Positions 34,599-43,138 of a stretch of 64,000 nucleotides of DNA are shown here, piece after piece; within the stretch, counting starts at the first letter, position 1; every line of letters starts with the position of its first letter. The notes beneath the pieces were generated by a model that was not told the DNA's origin, made no database searches, and was given only the letters and a program-made list of their open reading frames with translations. Position numbers and translations under genes: made by a program. Source of the stretch: an uncultured Pelagibacteraceae bacterium (GTDB taxonomy: Bacteria; Pseudomonadota; Alphaproteobacteria; Pelagibacterales; Pelagibacteraceae); the NCBI GenBank assembly GCA_902590915.1, contig CACIYQ010000003.1, forward strand, positions 24,023-88,022. Direction: 5' to 3'.

Positions 34599-35702
34599 AT
34601 GGATGATGTTGTAGTAATAGGTGGTGGGATAATAGGTGCTGCAACAGCTTATTTTTTATCTAAAGAGGGTCGAAAAGTAAAAGTAATAGAAAAAGACCCC
34701 ACATATAAAACTGCTTCTTTTCCATTGTCTTTAGGCGGATTTAGAAGACAATTTTTCCAAAAAGAAAATATTTTATTGGGTAAATTCGCAAGAGAATTTA
34801 TTAATCAAATACCACAACTATTAAAAACTGAAAAAAATCCAAATCCAACAGCAAGTATGGTAACCAATGGTTACCTTTTAATGTTTGGACCCGAGCATGC
34901 AGAAGAACAATACCGAGCTTTAGAAAATCATAAAAAATGTGAGGCAGGAACAAAAAATATTAAGGGATCAGAATTAACAAAAATATTTCCTTACATAAAT
35001 AATAAAGGTATAGAAACAGCAACTTATACAGATAATCAAACTGAAGGTTGGATTGATCCATTTCTATTCCATACTGCTTTAAAAAGTAAAGCAATAGATC
35101 TTGGTGCAGATTTTGTTAAAGGAGAAATTAAAAATATTTCTGAAGTTAAGGCTAAAACTATTGTTTCTGCTGCAGGCTGTTGGACAAAAAAATTACTTAA
35201 TGATATTCCCGTAGTACCACAAAAACATACAGTTTTTAGAGTGAAATGTCCTAAATATATTCAAGAAATGCCCTTAACTGGAGATTTAACAACAGGAGTT
35301 TATTGGAGACCAGAAGGAGGAGAATATTTAGCAGGATCACCAATCTCAGTGTTTGATGCTGAAAATTTAGAACCTGCTTGGAATGATTTTGAAGAATTAG
35401 TTTGGCCAGCACTAGCTAAAAGAATACCAGCTTTTGAAAAATTAAAACTTACTGGAGGATGGGCCGGATATTATGACTGCAACAAACTTGATAACAATGC
35501 AGTTGTTGGAAAGCACCCAAAGTATGAGAATGTTTACATGGCATCTGGCTTTACTGGAAGAGGATTAATGCAGGCACCTGGCATAGGAAGAGCCTTAACA
35601 GAACTAATTACAACTGGTTCTTATCAAACAATTGATATTAGTGATTTTTCAGTTGAAAGAGTATTGGGTAATACTGCTCGCAGAGAACCATACGTCTTAT
35701 AA
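34599..35702 (+). CDS. FAD-dependent oxidoreductase of the DAO/sarcosine-oxidase-like family
   Basis: A 367-aa FAD-binding DAO-family protein. The dinucleotide motif VVIGGGIIGAATAYFLS is at 5-21. Downstream, SLGGFRRQF and the C-terminal YMASGFTGRGLMQAPGIG resemble the FOXRED1-like and glycine/sarcosine oxidase group, which oxidises secondary or N-methyl amino acids. The N-terminus lacks a signal peptide. It follows tspO by two bases and converges with selO. Substrate is uncertain. Confidence 0.88.
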   Translation: MDDVVVIGGGIIGAATAYFLSKEGRKVKVIEKDPTYKTASFPLSLGGFRRQFFQKENILLGKFAREFINQIPQLLKTEKNPNPTASMVTNGYLLMFGPEHAEEQYRALENHKKCEAGTKNIKGSELTKIFPYINNKGIETATYTDNQTEGWIDPFLFHTALKSKAIDLGADFVKGEIKNISEVKAKTIVSAAGCWTKKLLNDIPVVPQKHTVFRVKCPKYIQEMPLTGDLTTGVYWRPEGGEYLAGSPISVFDAENLEPAWNDFEELVWPALAKRIPAFEKLKLTGGWAGYYDCNKLDNNAVVGKHPKYENVYMASGFTGRGLMQAPGIGRALTELITTGSYQTIDISDFSVERVLGNTARREPYVL

Positions 35703-35704
35703 TT

Positions 35705-37159
35705 TTAAGTCCCACAAAAAGTTTGATATTTTTCTTTAGATGCTGGAGGTGGGGATTGAAATTCTGAAAAATTACCTTTTGGGTTATAAGGTTTTTGTAT
35801 AATAGATAATAATCTAACTAGTGTTTTATAATTATCTTTATCTGCATCAATTAAAGCTTCCTCTACCTTATGATTTCTAGGAATAATAAGTGGATTAACT
35901 TTTTTCATTAATTTAATTTGTTTTTCTTTATTAGAATTATTTAATCTTGATCTATTTTTCCATTTCTTAACCCAATCAGTAAAACTTTTTTCATTATAAA
36001 TTTCGTCCTTAATAGGCATTTCCATTAAATAACTAAATGTATTTGTGTAATCTGCCTTATTTTTTTTCATCCAATTCAGTAATGAATTAATAAGATCTTG
36101 GTCATCTTTGTTCTCGCCAAATAAACCAAGCTTAGATTTCATCATGTTTAACCATTTTTTTTCATAAATATTTTGAAAGTTATCTATAATTTCAGTAGCT
36201 GTCTTAATAGCCTGGTCTTCATCTTTATCAATAAGTGGAATTAAACATTCGGCAAATCTTGCTAAATTCCATTTAGCTATTGGTGGCTGATTAGAAAATG
36301 CGTATCTTCCAAATTTATCAATTGAACTAAATACAGTTTTTGGATCATAGTGATCCATAAAGGCACAAGGACCATAATCTATAGTTTCGCCTGAGATTGC
36401 CATATTGTCTGTATTCATCACTCCATGAATAAATCCAACCCTCATCCAATCTACTATTAGCTGACATTGTTTTTCAATTACCAGATTTAATAAATCTACG
36501 GCTTTTGTTTTTGAAGATTTAATTTCTGGATAATGTCTATCTACTGTATAATCAATTAGTATCTCTAATTCATTAATATTTTGTTTTGCAGCAATGTACT
36601 GAAATGTTCCAACTCGAATATGACTTGAGGCAACTCTGGTTAATATTGCGCCTTCTAATAAATTTTCCCTGACGACCTTCTCTCCAGTTTTAGTTACTGC
36701 AAGACTTCTTGTTGTGGGAATATTTAATGAATGAATAGCTTCACTTATAATATATTCCCTGAGCATAGGTCCTAATGCAGCACGTCCATCACCACCTCTT
36801 GAAAAAGAAGTTCTGCCTGATCCTTTAAATTGAATATCGTATCGTTTTTTTTGACTGGTTACATGCTCACCAATTAAAACTGCTCTTCCATCACCCAACA
36901 TTGTAAAATGTCCAAATTGATGTCCAGCATAAGCTTGGGCCAAGGAACTAGTTCCTTGTGGCAGAACATTTCCTGCAAATAGAGCAGACAATTCATTTTT
37001 ATCTATTTTAGAAAAATCAAGCCCTAACTCCTCTGCTAATTCTTCATTTAAGATAACCAATTCAGGATTTAATACTGAAACGGGTTTAATAATCTCCTTA
37101 AAAGCTTCTGGTAATTTTGAATATGAATTATCAAAATTCCAATTAATATTATTTTTCAC
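35705..37159 (-). CDS. selO: SelO/YdiU protein adenylyltransferase (AMPylator)
   Basis: A 484-aa protein of the SelO/YdiU (UPF0061) family, pseudokinases that transfer AMP to protein hydroxyl groups, linked to oxidative stress. Conserved stretches include GHQFGHFTMLGDGRA (79-93), KGSGRTSFSRGGDGRAALG (112-130) and HGVMNTDNMAISG with the metal-binding Asn/Asp. It ends YQTFCGT, carrying the C-terminal cysteine where eukaryotic SelO has selenocysteine. Follows msrA by four bases, so probably one transcript. Confidence 0.95.
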   Translation of the reverse strand: MKNNINWNFDNSYSKLPEAFKEIIKPVSVLNPELVILNEELAEELGLDFSKIDKNELSALFAGNVLPQGTSSLAQAYAGHQFGHFTMLGDGRAVLIGEHVTSQKKRYDIQFKGSGRTSFSRGGDGRAALGPMLREYIISEAIHSLNIPTTRSLAVTKTGEKVVRENLLEGAILTRVASSHIRVGTFQYIAAKQNINELEILIDYTVDRHYPEIKSSKTKAVDLLNLVIEKQCQLIVDWMRVGFIHGVMNTDNMAISGETIDYGPCAFMDHYDPKTVFSSIDKFGRYAFSNQPPIAKWNLARFAECLIPLIDKDEDQAIKTATEIIDNFQNIYEKKWLNMMKSKLGLFGENKDDQDLINSLLNWMKKNKADYTNTFSYLMEMPIKDEIYNEKSFTDWVKKWKNRSRLNNSNKEKQIKLMKKVNPLIIPRNHKVEEALIDADKDNYKTLVRLLSIIQKPYNPKGNFSEFQSPPPASKEKYQTFCGT

Positions 37160-37163
37160 AAAT

Positions 37164-37739
37164 TTATAAGTTCCAAATATTATTTAAAATCTCTTCTCGT
37201 CTACAAGCTGTTTTATATTCTAAATATCTTTGAAACTTTTTAACATAAAAATCTTGGTGATAAACTTCAGCTTTGTAAAATTTTTCAAAACTTCTTATGT
37301 AAGTGACGATTTTTTTATTAAACTCTTTTTCTAATTCTTTTACACTATTTTCTATCAGTTTTTTTTCTTTATTATTTTGATAAAACGCTACTGATCTGTA
37401 GCTATATCCTTTATCGCAAAATTGCCCATAAGGATCAAAGGGATCTATATTTTTCCAAAAAGTATTGAGTAATTCTTTAAAAGAAATGATTTCTTTATCA
37501 TAGACAATTTCAACAACTTCAAAATGACCAGTTTTACCATAAGTTACCTCTCTATAGGTTGGGTTTTCTGTAGTGCCTCCAGAGTAACCTGATATCACGT
37601 CTTCTACTCCACTTAATTTTTCAAAAGCCTCTTCCATGCACCAAAAACATCCACCAGCAAAATATGCCCTATCCTTTTGTTTGGCTTCAACTGCAGTAAT
37701 AAACGAGACAATAAAAATTATAATAGTGATAAATTTCAT
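37164..37739 (-). CDS. msrA: Peptide-methionine (S)-S-oxide reductase, exported form
   Basis: A 191-aa MsrA that repairs oxidised methionine. The active site GGCFWCMEEAFEKL has the catalytic Cys31, followed by SGYSGGTTENPTYREVTYGKTGHFEVVEIVYD. The first 20 residues (MKFITIIIFIVSFITAVEAK) form a signal peptide, so the mature enzyme is expected in the periplasm, unlike the common cytoplasmic MsrA. It is followed by selO after four bases, both oxidative-stress genes. Confidence 0.95.
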   Translation of the reverse strand: MKFITIIIFIVSFITAVEAKQKDRAYFAGGCFWCMEEAFEKLSGVEDVISGYSGGTTENPTYREVTYGKTGHFEVVEIVYDKEIISFKELLNTFWKNIDPFDPYGQFCDKGYSYRSVAFYQNNKEKKLIENSVKELEKEFNKKIVTYIRSFEKFYKAEVYHQDFYVKKFQRYLEYKTACRREEILNNIWNL

Positions 37740-37781
37740 TAACTATCATATACAAAAAACTTGAATTGAGTCTATGATATT

Positions 37782-37811
37782 AAAGGTAGCTACTTTTAGT
37801 AAACTACCTTT
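37782..37811 (-). terminator. Hairpin downstream of formate dehydrogenase
   Basis: AAAGGTAG (37782-37789) and CTACCTTT (37804-37811) pair perfectly over eight bp with a 14-base loop, 20 bases past the fdh stop. On the minus strand the stem ends in CTACCTTTAAT, a short T-run. A plausible but modest intrinsic terminator between fdh and msrA. Confidence 0.5.
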
Positions 37812-37831
37812 TGTCGGTATTCTTTTATGGG

Positions 37832-39031
37832 TTATTTTTTCTTGTATTTGGCCGCTTCTTCAGATCCACCTGTAGCTGAACCTTTACTGTAAGAGTGTGC
37901 ACCCATTCCAGCTAATTGGCCGTCTTTGACAATAAGATATTGATTTCTAATTTCACTTCCTTCAAAGAAACATTCTAAAATTTCTCTCACTCCATCAGCA
38001 TATCTTGCCTGCGCAGATAATGAAGTACCTGAGGTGTGTGGTGTCATTCCATGATTAGGCATAGTTCTCCAAACATGATCATTTGGAGCTGGCTGTGGAA
38101 ACCAAACGTCTCCTGCATAACCACTTAATTGTCCACTTTCTAAAGCTTTAGCAATTGCTTCACGATTACAAATTTTACCCCTAGCAGTATTAACGATGTA
38201 TGCACCTTTTTTCATTTTACTAATCATCGCTTCATCGAATAAGTTTTCGGTTTCTGGATGAAGAGGACAATTTATTGTAACTACGTCACATACTTTAACC
38301 ATCGACTCCACAGACTCATGAAAAGTTAAATTTAATTCTTTTTCCACACTGTCAGGCAATTTATGTCTATCAAAGTAATGTAAATGAACATCAAATGGTT
38401 TCATTTTTCTAAGTGCATCTAAACCAATCCGACCCGCTGCAACTGTTCCAATATGCATACCTTCTACATCATAAGATCTTTGCACAGCATCTGCAATATT
38501 CCAGCCACCTTCATTAACAATCCTGTGTTGGTTGTGGTAATCTCTTACCATTGAAACAATCATCATAACTATATGTTCAGCAACTGATCTTGAATTACAA
38601 AATGTAACTTCTACAACATCAATTTTATTATCCATCGCTGCCTGCAAATCAACATGGTCTGATCCTATTCCTGCAGTGATAGCCATTTTTAAATTTTTCG
38701 CTTTTGCAATTCTTTCTTTTGTTAAATAATAAGGGAAAAAAGGTTGAGAAATAACTATATCTGCATCAACGATATGTTTATCAGCTTCACATCCGTCTCC
38801 GTCTTTACTGTTTGTTACAACAAATTCATGACCATTAGATTCTAAATATTTTCTTAATCCCAATCCTCCTGAAACACAGCCTAATAATTCACCAGGTGTG
38901 AAATCTCTACCTTTAGGACTAGGCAAAGTCATTCCATCGGGATACTTTTCTAATTTTGGAAGATCACTTAGGGGGTATGATTTAGGCATTCCACCCTTAG
39001 GATCATCGTATAACACACACAATATCTTCAT
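37832..39031 (-). CDS. fdh: NAD-dependent formate dehydrogenase
   Basis: A 399-aa D-2-hydroxyacid dehydrogenase-type formate dehydrogenase (formate + NAD+ to CO2 + NADH). Residues equivalent to those of the Pseudomonas sp. 101 enzyme keep the same numbering: Asn146 (TFCNSRSV), Asp221 for NAD+ choice (YFDRHKLP), Arg284 (NTARGK) and His332 (TPHTSGTS). It is soluble and metal-free, unlike molybdenum formate dehydrogenases. An unusually strong AGGAG ribosome site lies six bases before the ATG, suggesting high expression. A likely role is energy from C1 compounds such as those released by methylated substrates. Confidence 0.96.
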   Translation of the reverse strand: MKILCVLYDDPKGGMPKSYPLSDLPKLEKYPDGMTLPSPKGRDFTPGELLGCVSGGLGLRKYLESNGHEFVVTNSKDGDGCEADKHIVDADIVISQPFFPYYLTKERIAKAKNLKMAITAGIGSDHVDLQAAMDNKIDVVEVTFCNSRSVAEHIVMMIVSMVRDYHNQHRIVNEGGWNIADAVQRSYDVEGMHIGTVAAGRIGLDALRKMKPFDVHLHYFDRHKLPDSVEKELNLTFHESVESMVKVCDVVTINCPLHPETENLFDEAMISKMKKGAYIVNTARGKICNREAIAKALESGQLSGYAGDVWFPQPAPNDHVWRTMPNHGMTPHTSGTSLSAQARYADGVREILECFFEGSEIRNQYLIVKDGQLAGMGAHSYSKGSATGGSEEAAKYKKK

Positions 39032-39107
39032 TTAATCTCCTGTTTATAATAAAGCATTATTTTATTTCCAATCATCTAACCTTATTTTTAACGTGCTAGC
39101 AAACAAA

Positions 39108-39572
39108 TTATTTCTTGGTAGGATAATTTTTTTTTAAGATAAATCGATTAATAATTATTGCAAAAATAATAATAATTATTGAACCTGAAATAACTGGTGT
39201 CAACAAGTAGTCCACTGAGACGCTGCCCATTATTACAATGATTGGATTACCACCAGCTGGAGGATGAGTCACGTCGAATAGCATCATTAAACCAACCCCA
39301 AAACCTACAGCAATAGGAATATTCAAATATAAAGGTAAAGGGATAAAGTATAAAAAAAACATTCCAACAACAGCAGTAAGAACATGACCAAAAAAAACAT
39401 TTTTTGGCTGAGCAAAAGGACTTTCAGGATATCCGTTGAGAAGAACCATTGAAGATCCAAAAGAAGCGATCAAAAATATTCCGTATTCAGTTTTGTAAGT
39501 TAAAAGAGTTAGTATTCCTATTGTTACAATTGAAAATAATCCCGCAAAGAATGATTGTTTTAAATTTCCCAT
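39108..39572 (-). CDS. HPP-family membrane protein
   Basis: A 154-aa membrane protein of the HPP family (PF04982), with four to five hydrophobic helices. The family motifs FGSSMVLLNGYPESPFAQPKN (about 33-53) and FDVTHPPAGGNPII (103-116, containing the HPP triplet) are visible. Some HPP proteins transport nitrite; the substrate here is unknown. It lies three bases after the NifU-like gene and 76 bp before fdh on the same strand. Confidence 0.9.
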   Translation of the reverse strand: MGNLKQSFFAGLFSIVTIGILTLLTYKTEYGIFLIASFGSSMVLLNGYPESPFAQPKNVFFGHVLTAVVGMFFLYFIPLPLYLNIPIAVGFGVGLMMLFDVTHPPAGGNPIIVIMGSVSVDYLLTPVISGSIIIIIFAIIINRFILKKNYPTKK

Positions 39573-39575
39573 AAT

Positions 39576-39974
39576 TTAATTAGATACAATCTTTTTTAGG
39601 GCGTTGAAAGGAAGAAGAATACATTCTTTTCTTGAAATATTTTTCATGTTAAATAACTCACTCAAAAAAGACCATTTTTTTTTAGTACTATTTTTTTCTT
39701 TACAAAAAAAAGATTTTGCAAAATCACACAGTTCATTAATTTTACTTTTTTCTTTATTTATCAAGTTTTTTGATAATAAACTTGCAGTAGCTTGGCAATA
39801 AACACATGAGTTTCCTTGATAACCAAAGTCAATTATTTTTTCATCTTTAATGATTAGCTTTATTTCAATTTTATCACCACATAAAGGATTTTTGGATTTT
39901 GCTGCATGAGTGTAGTTTTTGATATTTTTATTATTTTTCGTATCAGATGCAATCTCTAAAATTTTTAAATCCAT
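39576..39974 (-). CDS. IscU/SufU-like iron-sulfur scaffold protein
   Basis: A 132-aa protein of the IscU/NifU N-terminal fold. The three scaffold cysteine positions are seen in AKSKNPLCGDKIEI (Cys32), QGNSCVYCQATASLL (about 55-69) and SRKECILLPFNALKK near the C-terminus. The N-terminus is shorter and the protein more lysine-rich than normal IscU. The variant motif NSCVYCQA differs from the usual GCAIS. It is upstream of the HPP gene. It probably carries or builds Fe-S clusters, but being outside a suf operon its partner is unclear. Confidence 0.82.
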   Translation of the reverse strand: MDLKILEIASDTKNNKNIKNYTHAAKSKNPLCGDKIEIKLIIKDEKIIDFGYQGNSCVYCQATASLLSKNLINKEKSKINELCDFAKSFFCKEKNSTKKKWSFLSELFNMKNISRKECILLPFNALKKIVSN

Positions 39975-40075
39975 ATAAACTTTTAATTTTATTTCATATA
40001 TATCACTGATTTTATATTTAGATTTAAAATATATTTTTGTTGTAGAAAATTCTATTTAGAATTAGATTTCGGCAT

Positions 40076-40981
40076 ATGGTTAAGCTTAAAAGCCCCAAAA
40101 TTGCTATTCCAGTTGTTTTGTTTGCTGGCTTGGTGTGGTCATTTGGTCCTTTAGTTGTGAGATACATGGACAATCCCCAATTAGTCCCATGGCAATATAT
40201 TTTTGGAAGAGGTTTAACTATTTTCATTTTATTAAATCTTTATTTATTTTTTGAAGAGGGAAAAAATTTTTATAAAAATTACTTTAAAATAGGTTTATCT
40301 GGAATAATTGGGGGCTCTGGTTTAGGTGTTGCAATGATCACCTTTATTTACTCAATAACAAATACTAGTGCTGCGGTGACACTACTTTGTTTGGCTGCAA
40401 TGCCTTTTTTTACAGCATTATTAGCTTTTTTGTTTTTAAAAGAAAAAATCTCCTTAAACGTTTGGATTTCAATTATCATTGCTACTGTAGGTATATTAAT
40501 TATGGCACTTGGTAGTACGAGTGAAAAATCTTTAATTGGATTTGTATTTGGTCTAACAGCTTCAATTGGTTTCTCAGTTTTTTCAGTATCACTCAGATGG
40601 AGAAAAGAAACTCCAAAATTTACAACAGTTGCTTTTGCTGGATTTTTTTGTGTTATTTTTTCTTCTATTGTAATAATTACAAACGATTTAGTATTTTTTT
40701 CATCTAGCTATAATGGAACTTTATTTTCTTTACATGGAACATTAGTTTGCTTTGGTTTAATTTTATATTCAATAGGCTCAAAAGCTATTCCAGCAGCAGA
40801 ACTTACATTGCTATCTTTAACTGAAGTAGTGGGTGGAATATTCTGGGTATGGCTACCACTATTTGGTATCAATGAGGTTCCTACAACAAACACAATTATT
40901 GGCGGATTTTTTCTTTTTGTTTCAATAATTTATTACAGTTTGATTATGAGATGGAACAAAAGATACATCGCTTTAAATTAA
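40076..40981 (+). CDS. DMT-superfamily (EamA) transporter
   Basis: A 301-aa ten-helix transporter with two EamA repeats; the first ends in ALLAFLFLKEKIS and the second in LTEVVGGIFWVWLPLFGINEVP. Start taken at 40076 after a gap of about 100 bp from the divergent IscU-like gene. The amidinotransferase gene begins three bases after its stop, so the two are likely cotranscribed and the transporter may move the guanidino compound or its precursor. Confidence 0.88.
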   Translation: MVKLKSPKIAIPVVLFAGLVWSFGPLVVRYMDNPQLVPWQYIFGRGLTIFILLNLYLFFEEGKNFYKNYFKIGLSGIIGGSGLGVAMITFIYSITNTSAAVTLLCLAAMPFFTALLAFLFLKEKISLNVWISIIIATVGILIMALGSTSEKSLIGFVFGLTASIGFSVFSVSLRWRKETPKFTTVAFAGFFCVIFSSIVIITNDLVFFSSSYNGTLFSLHGTLVCFGLILYSIGSKAIPAAELTLLSLTEVVGGIFWVWLPLFGINEVPTTNTIIGGFFLFVSIIYYSLIMRWNKRYIALN

Positions 40982-40984
40982 TCT

Positions 40985-42100
40985 ATGAATAAAAATAATA
41001 TTATTGTGAATAGTTGGAATGAATGGGATCCACTCAAACATGTAATTGTTGGAAGAGCTGATGGCACATGTATTCCAGCACCCGAACCAGCACTCGATGC
41101 AAAAGTTCCTGAAGATAGTGATATGCGAGGCCAGTTTGGACCAAGAACTAAAGATACTGTTGATAAAGCCAATCAACTTTTAGATAATTTTTCAAATATA
41201 CTTCAAAAAAGAGGAATTAAAGTTGATCGACCAACACCTATAGAATTTAATCAAAAAACATCTACTCCTGATTGGGAAGCAGAAACCATGTTTGGCTGTA
41301 TGCCACCTAGAGATGTTTTGTTAACTGTTGGTAATGAAATTTTAGAGGCAACAATGAGCTATCGTTGTCGTTGGTTTGAATATTTATGCTACAGACCACT
41401 TCTACAAGATTATTATAATCAAGATCCAAATATGAGGCATGAGTCTGCACCAAAACCCAGATTGACAGATCTTGATTATAGAAAAGATTACTTATCAGAT
41501 AAAATTGGAGTTCAAAAAAGATTAGAATGGACTGAAAAGAAACATTTTGTAACTACTGAAGAAGAACCATTGTTTGATGCAGCTGATGTATTAAGATTTG
41601 GAAAAGATTTAGTAGTGCAACATGGTTTTACTACTAACTTAAAAGGTATTGATTGGTTAAAAAGACATTATAGAGATCACAGAGTTCATGCAGTGAATTT
41701 TCCTGGTGATCCGTACCCAATTCATATTGATGCAACCTTCACACCAATAAAAGAAGGGTTGATAATAAATAATCCTCAAAGAAGACTTCCAAAAGAACAA
41801 AGAAAATTGTTTGAAAATAATGGATGGGAAATAATAGATAGTGCGCAGCCAGCACACAACGAGCCACCTCCTTTGTGTTATTCATCAACATGGTTATCTA
41901 TGAATGTATTAGTTTTAGATTCTAAAACAGTATGCGTTGAAAAAAGTGAGACTTATCAAGCAGAACAATTAGATAAACTTGGAATGGAAGTGGTACCAGT
42001 AGAACTACGAGATGCATATGCATTTGGTGGAGGACTTCATTGCTGTACTGCAGATGTATATAGAGAAGGGGAGCTCAAGGATTATTTTCCCAAGCAATAA
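40985..42100 (+). CDS. Amidinotransferase (glycine amidinotransferase-like)
   Basis: A 371-aa amidinotransferase of the guanidino-group modifying superfamily, which moves the amidino group from arginine to an amine. The N-terminal SWNEWDPLKHVIVGRADG, the middle FPGDPYPIHIDATFTPI and the C-terminal GGGLHCCTADVYREG (catalytic cysteine 353 after His352) match glycine amidinotransferase and the inosamine amidinotransferases. Length is close to the family norm. In this context glycine or taurine could be acceptors; the actual acceptor is not determined. It overlaps nothing and is followed by a convergent small gene. Confidence 0.88.
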   Translation: MNKNNIIVNSWNEWDPLKHVIVGRADGTCIPAPEPALDAKVPEDSDMRGQFGPRTKDTVDKANQLLDNFSNILQKRGIKVDRPTPIEFNQKTSTPDWEAETMFGCMPPRDVLLTVGNEILEATMSYRCRWFEYLCYRPLLQDYYNQDPNMRHESAPKPRLTDLDYRKDYLSDKIGVQKRLEWTEKKHFVTTEEEPLFDAADVLRFGKDLVVQHGFTTNLKGIDWLKRHYRDHRVHAVNFPGDPYPIHIDATFTPIKEGLIINNPQRRLPKEQRKLFENNGWEIIDSAQPAHNEPPPLCYSSTWLSMNVLVLDSKTVCVEKSETYQAEQLDKLGMEVVPVELRDAYAFGGGLHCCTADVYREGELKDYFPKQ

Positions 42101-42104
42101 GTCT

Positions 42105-42332
42105 CTAATTTGGATTTTGCTTTAAAAATTCAATATATTTTAAAACTTCCTCAAGCTGTTCATCAGGGATATCTTTGTAACTCGCATTAAATTTAGATTT
42201 AACGCAAATAGCTACATGGGCATAGGCGTTTCTACCCTTAGGATGATTAGGATGATCAGGCAATTGTCCTTGTAAATAATCGCCAGCTTCCTGAATAATT
42301 TTCCAGAGTTTACTTGCGTTTTCTTTGTTCAT
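42105..42332 (-). CDS. Small hypothetical protein (75 aa) with a truncated copy nearby
   Basis: I do not recognise this gene. The product is 75 aa, soluble, with a basic/polar N-terminal helix (NKENASKLWKIIQEAGDYL) followed by LPDHPNHPKGRNAYAHVAICVKS and an acidic C-terminal helix (DEQLEEVLKYIEFLKQ). It starts at the ATG at 42332; a TTG three codons upstream is less likely. The first 20 residues recur in a truncated form at 43070-43138. It converges with the amidinotransferase gene. Confidence 0.7.
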   Translation of the reverse strand: MNKENASKLWKIIQEAGDYLQGQLPDHPNHPKGRNAYAHVAICVKSKFNASYKDIPDEQLEEVLKYIEFLKQNPN

Positions 42333-42360
42333 ACAACCCAATAACGTGTTTTATCTCTTC

Positions 42361-42382
42361 TAATTCGAGTATAGTTCGAGTT
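42361..42382. repeat. 22-bp direct repeat, copy 1
   Basis: An exact 22-bp sequence with the hexamer TTCGAG occurring twice, found again at 42940-42961. This copy lies 29 bases upstream of the 75-aa gene start, between it and the lipoprotein gene. The two copies bracket the lipoprotein gene in the same orientation. Confidence 0.85.
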
Positions 42383-42407
42383 ATTCTATAAAATCATTTT
42401 AATAAAA

Positions 42408-42869
42408 TTAATTTTTAGTCTCTCCATTAATTTTAGAGCCAGGATTAAATCTGTAACCATCACCATAAAGCTTACCATCAACACTTCCTCCGATCGTTAC
42501 AATATTATAATTTATGATATCACCCTTTAGACTCCCATAAATTTTTAATTCGCCATAATTTTCAATATTACCTTCTGCTACTCCATTAATTATAAGTTTG
42601 GCATTTTTTTCAACTTTAATATCTCCTTTAGACATTCCATGGATTTTAATTGAAGAATTACTCTCTATTACACCACCACCAAATATATCGTATATATCTT
42701 TAAAGCCACCAATCGATTTTCTTTCAATTTTTTTTTGGACTACTTTTACTTGTTTACAATTACCTATGGTGGAACCAGTTGAAACATCTACTGAACAACT
42801 ATGAGGCTCAAAACATGAATTAAGAAACAAAAAAAATAAGGGGGTAACTAAAGGAAGTAATTTTTTCAT
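42408..42869 (-). CDS. Lipoprotein with bactofilin-like beta-helix repeats
   Basis: A 153-aa predicted lipoprotein: signal MKKLLPLVTPLFFLFLNSC with the lipobox LNSC (Cys19). From about residue 60 to the end, short beta-strand repeats are seen (SSIKIHGMSKGDIKVEKN, LIINGVAEGNIENYGELKIYG, VTIGGSVDGKLYG), like the polymer-forming cytoskeletal (bactofilin) right-handed beta-helix. A bactofilin domain on an outer-membrane or inner-membrane lipid anchor is unusual. It is flanked on both sides by the 22-bp repeat. Function unknown. Confidence 0.78.
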   Translation of the reverse strand: MKKLLPLVTPLFFLFLNSCFEPHSCSVDVSTGSTIGNCKQVKVVQKKIERKSIGGFKDIYDIFGGGVIESNSSIKIHGMSKGDIKVEKNAKLIINGVAEGNIENYGELKIYGSLKGDIINYNIVTIGGSVDGKLYGDGYRFNPGSKINGETKN

Positions 42870-42939
42870 GATCCAATATTATCAAATCCTGAACCTAGTG
42901 TCTAATTGGTTTAAAAATAGTTATTTGATTTATCTATTT

Positions 42940-42961
42940 TAATTCGAGTATAGTTCGAGTT
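42940..42961. repeat. 22-bp direct repeat, copy 2
   Basis: Identical over 22 bp to 42361-42382, same orientation, 579 bp away, on the other side of the lipoprotein gene. A pair of identical direct repeats around a single gene is compatible with an insertion or past recombination. Confidence 0.85.
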
Positions 42962-43030
42962 TAAGTGATGAAATAGACGAGTCTTTGTCTAATTTATTTT
43001 AAGTTAATTTTTAATTAATCGCATAAGTAC

Positions 43031-43064
43031 TGTAGTTTGATGTAGCTTAATGTGGAATAATGTG
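43031..43064. repeat. Short 10-bp periodic tract
   Basis: Three complete 10-base units and the start of a fourth: TGTAGTTTGA, TGTAGCTTAA, TGTGGAATAA, TGTG. The TGTRG start and the AA/GA end recur with exact 10-base spacing, about one helical turn. It may be a cluster of protein-binding sites or a decayed tandem repeat. Confidence 0.5.
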
Positions 43065-43069
43065 TCCCT

Positions 43070-43138
43070 CTAATCCCGTAAATAATCGCCAGCTTCCTGA
43101 ATAATTTTCCAGAGTTTACTAGCATTAATTTTGTTCAT
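43070..43138 (-). pseudogene. Truncated duplicate of the 5' end of the 75-aa gene
   Basis: A 43-base block (43078-43120) is identical to 42272-42314 of the 75-aa gene, and the 18 bases to the start codon match with five differences. On the minus strand it reads MNKINASKLWKIIQEAGDYL, then two residues and TAG at 43070-43072, so the frame stops after 22 codons. It is therefore a partial, inactive copy located 806 bp from the original and just upstream of the DddK-like gene. Confidence 0.85.

Noticed and set aside
43021..43080. Decayed tRNA or integrase attachment site in the repeat patch
   Set aside because: A TTCGAG motif recalls a T-loop and the region has repeats, but no acceptor stem, cloverleaf or integrase is visible.
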